Shown in pieces: positions 1 through 5,963 of a stretch of 7,412 nucleotides of DNA. The notes beneath the pieces were generated by a model. The model made no database searches. It was not told the DNA's origin and saw nothing but the letters and a program-made list of their open reading frames with translations. The DNA is from a bacterium (GTDB lineage: Bacteria > Spirochaetota > JAHITG01). How positions within the stretch are numbered: the first letter of the stretch is position 1; each line of letters begins with the position of its first letter. The position numbers and the translations under genes are program-made. The DNA lies in contig JAQTRT010000161.1 in the NCBI GenBank assembly GCA_028711675.1, forward strand, positions 1 to 7,412. The letters run 5' to 3'.

Positions 1-149
1 GGCCCATCCGGAGCCAGGCCGTGATACTGGGTGTCCCTGTCATCACCACGCTCCAGGGAGCCCAGGCTGCCGTGAACGGGATCGAGTCCGCCATCAAAGG
101 GGAGTTGTCGGTCAAGTCCGTGCAGGAATACCTTCTCGCTACTTCCTGA
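1..149 (+). CDS. carB: Carbamoyl-phosphate synthase large subunit, C-terminal end (partial)
   Basis: The 5' part of the gene lies left of the window. The first complete codon is at position 3 and the stop TGA is at 147-149, leaving 48 residues. The visible peptide contains PIRSQAV, then LGVPVITTLQGAQAAVNGIE, and ends GELSVKSVQEYLLATS. This is the typical tail of the MGS-like allosteric domain of CarB, where an 'IR..A...IP.ITTL.GA.AAV.GI' pattern is followed by a short 'ELSVKSLQEY' tail. CarB makes carbamoyl phosphate from bicarbonate, ATP and glutamine-derived ammonia (with CarA), for pyrimidine and arginine synthesis in the cytoplasm. Its last 11 bases overlap the end of the convergent M23 peptidase gene, so no terminator separates them. 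The identification rests on the tail only, but the match to the family pattern is strong. Confidence 0.9.
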   Translation, partial: PIRSQAVILGVPVITTLQGAQAAVNGIESAIKGELSVKSVQEYLLATS

Positions 150-1017
150 CAAGGATATGTCTTTCGGTCGTGGTCCGGTTACCGTACAGGTCTTCCACGG
201 TCAGGGTGATGTCGTAACGGCGTTCCCTGAGCACGATATCGCCCAGGAAATAGAGGCCGTCCTTCTGGTAGATGTCCTGGAAGGAAAAATTGGGCGGAAG
301 ATAATAATAATTGTTCTTCACGATGAATTTATCAAAAACATATTCCCTGAACTTCTCGCTGTTAACGGAATATGTGATCTTGTACGGGGCTACTTTATTC
401 ATGCTGTTCTGGAAATAATCGGAAGCTTTGACATAGAGCGAAAGGTTGTTACCGCTGTTCAGTGTGATGGTGTCGAAAACAGCCATAGGGTCCGAACCGT
501 CCACTTTAACAAGCACTGACTCGATACGCGGTTTAAGCGTGTCGGTCAGCTCCTCCTTGAACAGTTTCAGCGGATTCATTATTTCCAGAGGCTGTATCTT
601 CTCCAGGCTGAAATGAAGGTGGATGCCGTACGAATGACCGGTGTCCGATGTGCGTCCGAGATAGCTCCCTTCTTTCAGGGAGTAATTGGTCTTATTGATG
701 CTGCCCTCTTTCAGATGCATATAATAAGTCCGGGTGTTGTCCTTGTGCTCAACCAGGACGAAATTACCGCTGCCCAGATAGGACTGGAACGGGAAATCCC
801 TTTTGTCGGAATAAAAGACCACTTTTCCGTCCTTGACAGCCCGCACATCCTGTTCTCCGCCTCCGAAATCAAGGCCGTTATGGAAATGATCGTTCCGGCT
901 CTCTCCGAATGTTGAAGTGACCTTCGCGTCCTTTACGGGAAGAGTGATGCCGGGCAGGACCCGGGACAGGCACAGGAGAAAAAGGAATAACAGGATACTT
1001 GCTTTTTTAAAATCCAT
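139..1017 (-). CDS. M23 (LytM-type) metallopeptidase with signal peptide and extra C-terminal beta domain
   Basis: This 292-residue protein is probably exported. Residues 1-23 form a short basic start and a hydrophobic core (ILLFLFLLCL), consistent with a Sec signal peptide. Cys16 is not in a good lipobox, so a lipoprotein is less likely. The M23 domain spans about residues 27-153. It has the HxxxD zinc motif (H46, D50, in HFHNGLDFG), the YxHL element with H101, and the HxH motif (H133, H135, in GIHLHF). All key residues are present, so it should be an active zinc endopeptidase, most likely cutting peptidoglycan cross-links in the periplasm. Residues about 160-292 are strand-rich (SVLVKVDG, ITLNSGNNLSLYVKASD, YDITLTVEDLYGN) and look like an Ig-like beta-sandwich of unknown role. 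The start ATG lies inside the end of the upstream propeller gene (11-bp overlap), suggesting translational coupling. An AAGGAG sits 13 nt upstream, a long spacing. The stop overlaps the end of carB. Confidence 0.88.
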   Translation of the reverse strand: MDFKKASILLFLFLLCLSRVLPGITLPVKDAKVTSTFGESRNDHFHNGLDFGGGEQDVRAVKDGKVVFYSDKRDFPFQSYLGSGNFVLVEHKDNTRTYYMHLKEGSINKTNYSLKEGSYLGRTSDTGHSYGIHLHFSLEKIQPLEIMNPLKLFKEELTDTLKPRIESVLVKVDGSDPMAVFDTITLNSGNNLSLYVKASDYFQNSMNKVAPYKITYSVNSEKFREYVFDKFIVKNNYYYLPPNFSFQDIYQKDGLYFLGDIVLRERRYDITLTVEDLYGNRTTTERHILVRK

Positions 1018-2116
1018 ATAAATAGATATTCTCCTTGGTCTCGATCAGGAAATTATCCTTATCCCGGGAGAAGAGGACCAGCGGGTTTTCATTCTCAAAA
1101 AGCAATTTATAATAAAGCGTTCCTTCCCGGTCGTACAGGTCGATCCGGCTGATATCAGCGCTGAGCCTGGTGGCCATGATGATAAACCGTCCGTCAGCTG
1201 AAAGGTCCATGGAGATGATCCTGCGTCCGGCTGATCGCGGGAAGATTTTTTTCTCCATGATAAGGTTCCTGTGTTCCGTGGAATAAAGCCGGAAACCCTG
1301 ATCGCTTTCTTCCAGAAGGGACCTTTCATCAGCAGAAAAAATAAGGGCGATGCTCCTCCGCCGTCCTTCCTTTGTCCTGTGTTTTAAAATGATATCGCCG
1401 CTCCTGTCCAGGAGATACAGGTATTCCTTCTCCAGGCCGGCCAGCACGGCCGCATACTTTCCGGAGACTGAGAGGGATACTTTTTTCACGATCCGGATGT
1501 TGGAATCCGTGAATTTCCTGAACCAGAGCTCGTTCAGTTTCTGGTCGAAGAGCTTGGCGTAACCGTCCGCGTATCCCATCAGGACCAGGTTGGTGGCCGT
1601 CGCGATATCGAATGTAGTGATGAACATGCCGCTGGATACGGGTTTGGCCAGTTCATTGCCGTTTATATCGAGCATGCCATACCCGCCGTTCTCGCCTGTG
1701 ATGAGGAAAATAATGCCGTTGTTCTGGAGAAGAAAGGGGTAGGCGTAGGTCTTGAAATCCCATGTTGTGCCTTTCACTTTATCAATAAACGATATCTTGT
1801 CCCGGTCGTTGCTGTACAGGATCGCGCCGGCCTCCCCGGAACCGGCTGTGACAAAGAATCCCGGGGGTACGGAATAGCTTGAGATGACGCGTGTGTTATT
1901 GGAAAAAAAAGTGAAAGTGCTCCCTGAACTGAAATGGTTCTTCCTGAGCCTGCCCGTCTTTTTCCGGTAAAGAGCGGGGATGGGCTGGAGCGCCGGGTTC
2001 TTTTTTTCCAGTTTCCAGACCAGGAATGGTTCATGCGTCATGAATTTTCCCCTGGGAAAGAACAAGATCAGGGACGCCAGCAGTAAAAGGGTATATTTAT
2101 CAAGCCTGATTGACAT
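1007..2116 (-). CDS. Exported or membrane-anchored beta-propeller-like (WD40/YVTN-like) protein of unknown function
   Basis: This 369-residue protein is not recognised as a named family. Residues 8-20 (YTLLLLASLILFF) form a hydrophobic segment after a basic start. With no clear signal-peptidase site, it may be a signal peptide or a retained N-terminal anchor. The rest shows spaced repeats typical of propeller blades: LSVSGKYAAVLAG...YLYLLDRSG (about 215-240), IFSADERSLLEES...FRLYS (about 259-279), DLSADGRFIIMATR...IDLYDREGTLYYK (about 304-337) and FSRDKDNFLIET...IYLYGF (about 349-369). The repeated 'S.DG.....' and '.LYDR.G' elements match WD40/YVTN-type blades, which usually bind partners rather than catalyse. 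The stop lies 9 codons' worth of bases upstream of nothing else but the M23 start, overlapping that gene by 11 bp, so the two are probably co-translated and may act together in the periplasm. The chosen ATG has no Shine-Dalgarno sequence. A second in-frame ATG at residue 26 (2041-2039) has one but would remove the hydrophobic segment. Confidence 0.72.
   Translation of the reverse strand: MSIRLDKYTLLLLASLILFFPRGKFMTHEPFLVWKLEKKNPALQPIPALYRKKTGRLRKNHFSSGSTFTFFSNNTRVISSYSVPPGFFVTAGSGEAGAILYSNDRDKISFIDKVKGTTWDFKTYAYPFLLQNNGIIFLITGENGGYGMLDINGNELAKPVSSGMFITTFDIATATNLVLMGYADGYAKLFDQKLNELWFRKFTDSNIRIVKKVSLSVSGKYAAVLAGLEKEYLYLLDRSGDIILKHRTKEGRRRSIALIFSADERSLLEESDQGFRLYSTEHRNLIMEKKIFPRSAGRRIISMDLSADGRFIIMATRLSADISRIDLYDREGTLYYKLLFENENPLVLFSRDKDNFLIETKENIYLYGF
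1031..1036 (-). promoter_or_regulatory. Ribosome binding site of the M23 peptidase gene, inside the upstream gene
   Basis: The plus-strand bases CTCCTT read AAGGAG on the minus strand, 13 nt before the ATG at 1017-1015. The motif lies in the coding sequence of the propeller protein. The spacing is longer than the usual 5-9 nt, so initiation may lean on ribosomes terminating at the overlapping stop codon (1009-1007). Confidence 0.5.
2049..2053 (-). promoter_or_regulatory. Internal Shine-Dalgarno-like site before an alternative start
   Basis: CCCCT on the plus strand reads AGGGG on the minus strand, 7 nt before the in-frame ATG for Met26 of the propeller protein (2041-2039). A start here would give a form without the hydrophobic N-terminus. 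The first ATG at 2116 has no comparable motif, so the start is uncertain. The good signal-like segment argues for the longer form. Confidence 0.3.
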
Positions 2117-2128
2117 GATAGATTGTAT

Positions 2129-2156
2129 AAAATATGTTTATTTAAAGGATTGTCAA
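2129..2156 (-). promoter_or_regulatory. Candidate sigma70-type promoter of the propeller/M23 unit
   Basis: On the minus strand a perfect -35 box TTGACA (2156-2151) is followed after 16 bp by TATTTT (2134-2129), which matches TATAAT at four of six positions. Only 12 nt separate the -10 box from the ATG at 2116. Transcription from here would therefore give a leader of only about 5-7 nt, almost leaderless, which agrees with the lack of a Shine-Dalgarno motif. This is an assignment by eye. Confidence 0.5.
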
Positions 2157-2175
2157 GCTGAAAATCTGTCAGGCT
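2151..2175 (-). repeat. Short direct repeat TGTCARGCT over the -35 region
   Basis: TGTCAAGCT (2151-2159) and TGTCAGGCT (2167-2175), plus-strand reading, match at 8 of 9 positions and start 16 bp apart. The first copy contains the complement of the -35 box TTGACA. Such an arrangement can be a tandem operator, but copies this short may also arise by chance. Confidence 0.25.
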
Positions 2176-2192
2176 GCGAAGCCTTGTTTTTT
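2171..2192 (+). terminator. Terminator-like hairpin with GCGA tetraloop and T-rich tail
   Basis: AGGCT (2171-2175), loop GCGA (2176-2179, a GNRA tetraloop) and AGCCT (2180-2184) are followed by TG and six Ts (2187-2192). The stem is only 5 bp, but the stable loop and T-run fit a weak intrinsic terminator for plus-strand transcripts. No plus-strand gene lies nearby. The closest is carB, about 2 kb upstream, so its target would be read-through or antisense RNA. On the minus strand the same hairpin would fall in the leader of any transcript starting near 2221. Confidence 0.35.
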
Positions 2193-2227
2193 ATTAAAAT
2201 AATTAATAAAAGCGGTATTTATCTGAC

Positions 2228-2245
2228 ATTATACCGGAATTCCGG
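2228..2245 (-). promoter_or_regulatory. Twelve-bp perfect palindrome next to a TATAAT box (candidate operator/promoter)
   Basis: CCGGAATTCCGG (2234-2245) is its own reverse complement. Directly beside it, the minus strand reads TATAAT (2233-2228), a perfect -10 box. No acceptable -35 box is seen at 16-18 bp spacing, and the palindrome occupies most of the spacer. This layout would suit a promoter that depends on a bound regulator, giving a leader of about 100 nt before the propeller gene. No regulator gene is in the window, so this is inference. Confidence 0.35.
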
Positions 2246-2313
2246 GAGCATAAAGGAATGAATTATCGGTTAATACAGGAGTACTATTATCCGGGGAGTT
2301 TTTTATAAGAGTC

Positions 2314-2370
2314 GGATTGACAGACAGGATTCATTCTTTCTTAATCCTGTTGATCCTGTCTATTAAGAAT
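2314..2370. repeat. ATCCTGT repeat cluster forming alternative hairpins
   Basis: The direct copies of ATCCTGT are at 2344-2350 and 2353-2359, with an inverted copy at 2324-2330. AGACAGGAT (2322-2330) pairs perfectly with ATCCTGTCT (2353-2361), a 9-bp stem with a 22-nt loop. ACAGGATT (2324-2331) can instead pair with AATCCTGT (2343-2350), 8 bp with an 11-nt loop. A third inverted repeat is TTCTTAAT (2338-2345) with ATTAAGAA (2362-2369). These pairings exclude one another. The cluster lies 24-80 bases downstream of the glycosyltransferase stop. No T-run follows on either strand, so it is not a standard intrinsic terminator. It may be a 3' RNA-stabilising hairpin or a copy of a dispersed genomic repeat. 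The rest of the 2117-2393 gap shows no gene. Confidence 0.55.
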
Positions 2371-2393
2371 AAAGTATTACCGCCATCGTTATT

Positions 2394-3614
2394 TTAAAAT
2401 TCGTTAGGGAAGTCGATCTTATATTTTTCATGTTTAGCCTTATCAGCCAGTTCGTACGCCTGGTTATACTGATGGGCTACGACCTCCCAGCTTACCACTT
2501 TCCTGAGATAATTATACAGGTGATATCCAAAATGCCACCGTAACCCTTCATCAAGGGCCAGGCGGAGCATTTTCTTCTTCAGCATTTCTTTTGTCGTGAA
2601 CAGCAAGCCGCCTCCGGATTCAAGGGTCTGGGAGGTCAATCCTTCCAGAGGCGCGGACGTGATATACGGTTTGTTCAGGGAAATGATGCGGGCAAGGGTT
2701 CCGGACTGGGTCTCGTCGATACTGGGCAGCACGATAAAATCGCATATGGCCATTACTTTATAATACAGATCGCCGCGCGGGATGAATTTAAAATAATGAG
2801 CTATGTTTTTTTCTGCCAGGATCTGTATCTGGGCTATATAATGATCATAGTCCTTTTTATGATAAGGGTCTCTCATGTCCCCGGCTGCCAGAAGGTACCA
2901 GTCTTCACCTGTCACGGCTTTTATCTTATCATGGACCTCTTCCCACATGTTCGAGACAATGTCCCATCTTTTATTGTTCTGGACCCATCCCACGAGCCCT
3001 ACAATATGCTTTCCCTGCAGGAAGGGCATGCCCAGGTCTTTTTTTATTGCCTCGATCTCTTCCATGGAAAAACGCTTGTCCGGCCTGGCCCCGTGGGGGA
3101 TGATCATGATGTTCTTCGGCATTCTCCAGTTCCTGCTCGTGAATATCCATTCCAGCCTCCATTTCTGGTAGTTGCATTTAAAGAACACGATCGTACCTTT
3201 TTTCGTGATCTGTTTGATGAATTTCTCTTCTTTCGGCATCAGGCGGCCATGGACCGTGTGCGGTTCAATCACCGTGGGTACGTCTTTCAACAGGTCAAGC
3301 AGCTTTAAAAAACCGTCGTTATTATCACTGACCTTATCCTGATCGAAGTAATTGTACAGGCCGTATTCATGTTCGATATGGACCACGTAAGGGTCCAGTG
3401 AAAGTATCTTCTCGGCCGCTGCTTGGTACCAGTCCTTTCTGGTCATGTCGATGACCGGAAAGACACCCGGTCCTTCACCGTCCGTGTGGCTCACTACATA
3501 GACCTGTCTGTCCGGATTGGCCTTTTCAATGAATTCCCTGGCCTCTTCGCAGAACGTGGCAATGCCGCATAATCTTGGAGGATAACTCGACACCATCACA
3601 ATAGGCTTGTTCAT
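2394..3614 (-). CDS. Glycosyltransferase, GT4-like 'CGIATF' type, single domain
   Basis: This 406-residue protein has no signal peptide or membrane segment and is presumably a cytoplasmic GT-B transferase. It starts with a Rossmann strand (IVMVSS) and the YPPRLCGIATF motif (11-21). HIEHEYG (79-85), PHT (118-120) and IIPHGARPD (171-179) follow. The second Rossmann half begins at HIVGLVGW (203-210), with NNKR (213-216) where GT4 enzymes have their donor-binding Lys. Its PSIDETQSGTLARI (297-310) replaces the usual GT4 E-x7-E pattern: E301 is present but the second Glu position is R309. Order and motifs parallel the N-terminal half of the adjacent 750-residue protein, so the two are probably diverged paralogues. 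Sugar donor and acceptor are unknown. It lies 40 bp after that gene and has a strong GGGAGG ribosome site, indicating one operon. The length is normal for GT4. Confidence 0.8.
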   Translation of the reverse strand: MNKPIVMVSSYPPRLCGIATFCEEAREFIEKANPDRQVYVVSHTDGEGPGVFPVIDMTRKDWYQAAAEKILSLDPYVVHIEHEYGLYNYFDQDKVSDNNDGFLKLLDLLKDVPTVIEPHTVHGRLMPKEEKFIKQITKKGTIVFFKCNYQKWRLEWIFTSRNWRMPKNIMIIPHGARPDKRFSMEEIEAIKKDLGMPFLQGKHIVGLVGWVQNNKRWDIVSNMWEEVHDKIKAVTGEDWYLLAAGDMRDPYHKKDYDHYIAQIQILAEKNIAHYFKFIPRGDLYYKVMAICDFIVLPSIDETQSGTLARIISLNKPYITSAPLEGLTSQTLESGGGLLFTTKEMLKKKMLRLALDEGLRWHFGYHLYNYLRKVVSWEVVAHQYNQAYELADKAKHEKYKIDFPNEF

Positions 3615-3623
3615 CTTGGAAAA

Positions 3624-3629
3624 CCTCCC
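3624..3629 (-). promoter_or_regulatory. Ribosome binding site of the 406-residue glycosyltransferase
   Basis: Plus-strand CCTCCC reads GGGAGG on the minus strand, 9 nt before the ATG at 3614-3612, and fixes that start. A small hairpin CCGG-TTTT-CCGG (3639-3628) directly precedes it and shares two of its bases, so the site could be partly masked. Confidence 0.75.
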
Positions 3630-3654
3630 GGAAAACCGGATGCATCGGTGAAGA

Positions 3655-5907
3655 TCACTGTTTTCTTGTGAATATCTCGATCGTGGAGAGCAGGGAAAGG
3701 ATAAAGCTTAATGTGCTTTCCGCGCCTTCATTCAAATTCACTCCGTTGGGCTTCAGGCCGTCACGGCACCCGCATGTGGTAAAATCATACAAAGGCTGTC
3801 CCAGGTCGTTCTTTCCCAGGAACCAGTCAAAAGCCGTCTTCATCCTGTCCAGATATTTCTCATCCTTTAAGATCCGGTAAGCTGATTTGTTCATTTCAAC
3901 CAGGGCGCAGGCGTCGACAGGCTGCTGGTCGAATTGTGCTTTTATGCCGCCTTTGCTGTACCATCCCTCAGAACCTATCAGTGAATAATGTCCGGAATTG
4001 AACTGCACTGTGTGCAGGAATTCCATGGCTTCAACAGCCGTTTCCCTGTACTCTTCCTTGCCAATAATGACGAAAGCCAAAAGAAGGGCATGGGGGATGA
4101 TTCCGTTGTCATAAGTAATGGCGGATTCGAACCAGCGCCAGTCATTATCCCTGGATTCTTTATACCGGGTTATGATCCTGTCAGCCAGTTTTTCTACGTA
4201 CCTTTTGGCATCGGATACTCCCGTGTATTTCAACAGATAGTAATACAGACCGATGATGCAGTAAGCCGCGCCTCTCAGGTGATTGATGTTCTCGAACATG
4301 TGGAAATACTGGTCAAAAAGTTCTTTGGCCACGGCATGATAATGGAGCGGCGCATGGGCAATAACATAACCTAATCCGAATATGGCCCTTCCATAGCAGT
4401 CGTCCGCGTCGCTCTTGTCATCGACCCATTTTTTATCGTAAGACATGAGATTATTAAAGGAACCGTCCGGCTTTCTGGCATAATTCGTGAAAGCCAGGTA
4501 TTTCTGGATCAATCCCAGGGCATCAAGCCCGCCGTAAATACGGTGATATTTCGTGGCTGCCACCAGGCCGCGGGAAACGTCATCCAGGCAGTATCCTTCA
4601 ACCAGGTTGGGGACCGTATAACGTGCGTGCTGGAAAAGGGCCACTCCGTCCGTCATGGCCAGGATATGGTCCAAGCGGGCTTCAGGCAGGTCTTTTAATG
4701 AATAAGTTATTTTATTTCTGATGGTCCCTGTGGAGGCGATTATTTTATTATCAATAACTTCATGGAATAACTGGATATAGCTGGCAGCCACTTCTTTCCA
4801 TACCATTTTCCGGCAGTATACATAAGCATTTTTCCTCATGGCATTCGTTTCCACTTCATTGGAGAGCAGGTCGATGATGGATTCGGCAATGGCCTTGGGA
4901 TCATGAAAAGGAACGAGCCGGCCCCTGTTTTCCGCCAGGAGCTCTTCGGCGTGCCAGTAAGGTGTGCTGATAATGGCTTTTCCGGCTCCCATGGCATAGA
5001 CAAGTGTGCCGCTTGTGATCTGGCTCTTGTTCAGATAAGGGGTCACGTAAATATCGGAAGCCCCTAAGTAGGTTTCCAGTTCCTCGACACTCACGAACCT
5101 GTTCTGAAAAACAATATTTTCATCGGCATTCAGGTCCTCGGCCAGCCGCTGTAATTTAAACCGGTATTCTTCCCCGTTTTCCCTGAGGATGTTGGGGTGA
5201 GTGGCTCCCAGGATGATGTAGATCAGGTTCGGGAATTTTTTTATGATCTGGGGCATGGCCTTTATCACGTTCTCTATCCCTTTACCCGGCGAAAGAAGGC
5301 CAAAGGTGAGGAGTATTTTTTTATTCTCCGCCTTTAACTGGTCCTTGTAGAAAGCGGGATCGACAAAAGGCATGTCGGGTATGCCGTGGGGGATCATCCT
5401 TATTTTTTCAACGGGGATATTGTGAAAACGGGTCAGGATATCCATGGCTTTCTGGCTCATGACGACCAGTAGTGCCGACAGGCCGCATAATTCATTGAAG
5501 ACCTTTTTTTGTTCGGGTTCATATTCTTCCAGGACCGTATGTAAGGTCGTGACAACAGGGATCTTCAGGTCCCTGAGCGTCAGAAGGATATTGTTGCCGA
5601 ATTCTCCGCCGAAGATCCCGAATTCATGCTGCAGGCAGACCACTTCCACATTGGAATAGTTCAGGAATTCCCGCAGCCTGTGGTAATACAGGGGATTGTT
5701 GGCATTGATCTCGAATTTTACTTCGGAAGGGTAATCATAATAGTTCTGGATATCGTTGATGGCGGCAATGAAAATATTTTTGTTTTCATTCAGTTCCGCC
5801 AGGCCTTTTTTAACATGAAGATGAAGATCATGGGTAAAAGTGGCGATACCGCATTTCCGGGGCAGGTAATTGCCTATAAAACAGATATTACTGATTTTAT
5901 CATTCAT
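3655..5907 (-). CDS. Two-domain protein: GT4-like glycosyltransferase fused to a C-terminal all-helical (toroid-like) domain
   Basis: The protein has 750 residues and no signal peptide, so it is probably cytoplasmic. Residues 1-390 are a GT-B glycosyltransferase. The motifs are NYLPRKCGIATFT (13-25), CLQHEFGIFGGEFGN (91-105), LHTV (122-125), MIPHGIPD (171-178), FGLLSPGKG with donor-site K209 (202-210), ITSGTLVYAMGAGKAI (297-312) and STPYWHAEELL (314-324). Residues about 408-745 are helix-rich with conserved-looking acidic and aromatic blocks: HILAMTDGVALFQHA (414-428), EGYCLDDVSRG (437-447), DADDCYGRAI (500-509), WRWFESAITYDNG (590-602), FDQQPVDA (659-666), and CGCRDGLKPNGVNLNEGAES (712-731). 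Repeated helical pairs with such motifs suggest an (alpha/alpha) toroid, as in several glycosidases and epimerases. Whether it hydrolyses, phosphorolyses or only binds a glycan cannot be told. Glycosyltransferases of this type, with this kind of C-terminal region either fused or nearby, are known to me mainly as uncharacterised proteins. The ATG at 5907 has no clear Shine-Dalgarno motif. It is the first gene of the pair. Confidence 0.82.
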   Translation of the reverse strand: MNDKISNICFIGNYLPRKCGIATFTHDLHLHVKKGLAELNENKNIFIAAINDIQNYYDYPSEVKFEINANNPLYYHRLREFLNYSNVEVVCLQHEFGIFGGEFGNNILLTLRDLKIPVVTTLHTVLEEYEPEQKKVFNELCGLSALLVVMSQKAMDILTRFHNIPVEKIRMIPHGIPDMPFVDPAFYKDQLKAENKKILLTFGLLSPGKGIENVIKAMPQIIKKFPNLIYIILGATHPNILRENGEEYRFKLQRLAEDLNADENIVFQNRFVSVEELETYLGASDIYVTPYLNKSQITSGTLVYAMGAGKAIISTPYWHAEELLAENRGRLVPFHDPKAIAESIIDLLSNEVETNAMRKNAYVYCRKMVWKEVAASYIQLFHEVIDNKIIASTGTIRNKITYSLKDLPEARLDHILAMTDGVALFQHARYTVPNLVEGYCLDDVSRGLVAATKYHRIYGGLDALGLIQKYLAFTNYARKPDGSFNNLMSYDKKWVDDKSDADDCYGRAIFGLGYVIAHAPLHYHAVAKELFDQYFHMFENINHLRGAAYCIIGLYYYLLKYTGVSDAKRYVEKLADRIITRYKESRDNDWRWFESAITYDNGIIPHALLLAFVIIGKEEYRETAVEAMEFLHTVQFNSGHYSLIGSEGWYSKGGIKAQFDQQPVDACALVEMNKSAYRILKDEKYLDRMKTAFDWFLGKNDLGQPLYDFTTCGCRDGLKPNGVNLNEGAESTLSFILSLLSTIEIFTRKQ

Positions 5908-5934
5908 AGGGGACCATTATTTTTCCGGATAGAA

Positions 5935-5963
5935 ATTATATTTAATAAAAAGCTATCTGAAAA
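5935..5963 (-). promoter_or_regulatory. Candidate sigma70-type promoter of the glycosyltransferase pair
   Basis: On the minus strand TTTTCA (5963-5958, four of six matches to TTGACA) is followed after 17 bp by a perfect TATAAT (5940-5935). The ATG is 27 nt downstream of the -10 box, giving a leader of about 20 nt. The gene has its own promoter candidate, so it need not be transcribed with pbpC. Confidence 0.45.

Noticed and set aside
955..1017. Lipoprotein signal (Cys16) in the M23 peptidase
   Set aside because: The residues before the Cys (FLL) do not fit a lipobox, and the hydrophobic core continues around it. An ordinary signal peptide is more likely.
1980..2261. Plus-strand 93-residue open frame running from the propeller gene into the intergenic gap
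   Set aside because: About half is antisense to the propeller gene. There is no ribosome site or family signal, and its second half crosses the terminator-like hairpin and AT-rich DNA.
2324..2350. Intrinsic terminator of the glycosyltransferase pair
   Set aside because: A stem is present but no T-run follows it in the minus-strand direction, so it is listed as a repeat structure only.
2796..3308. Plus-strand 170-residue open frame
   Set aside because: It lies wholly antisense to the 406-residue glycosyltransferase, whose motifs are clear. The translation has no recognisable domain and no ribosome site was found.
3988..4374. Plus-strand 128-residue open frame
   Set aside because: It is antisense to the helical domain of the 750-residue protein and is low-complexity hydrophobic. 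It is a shadow frame.
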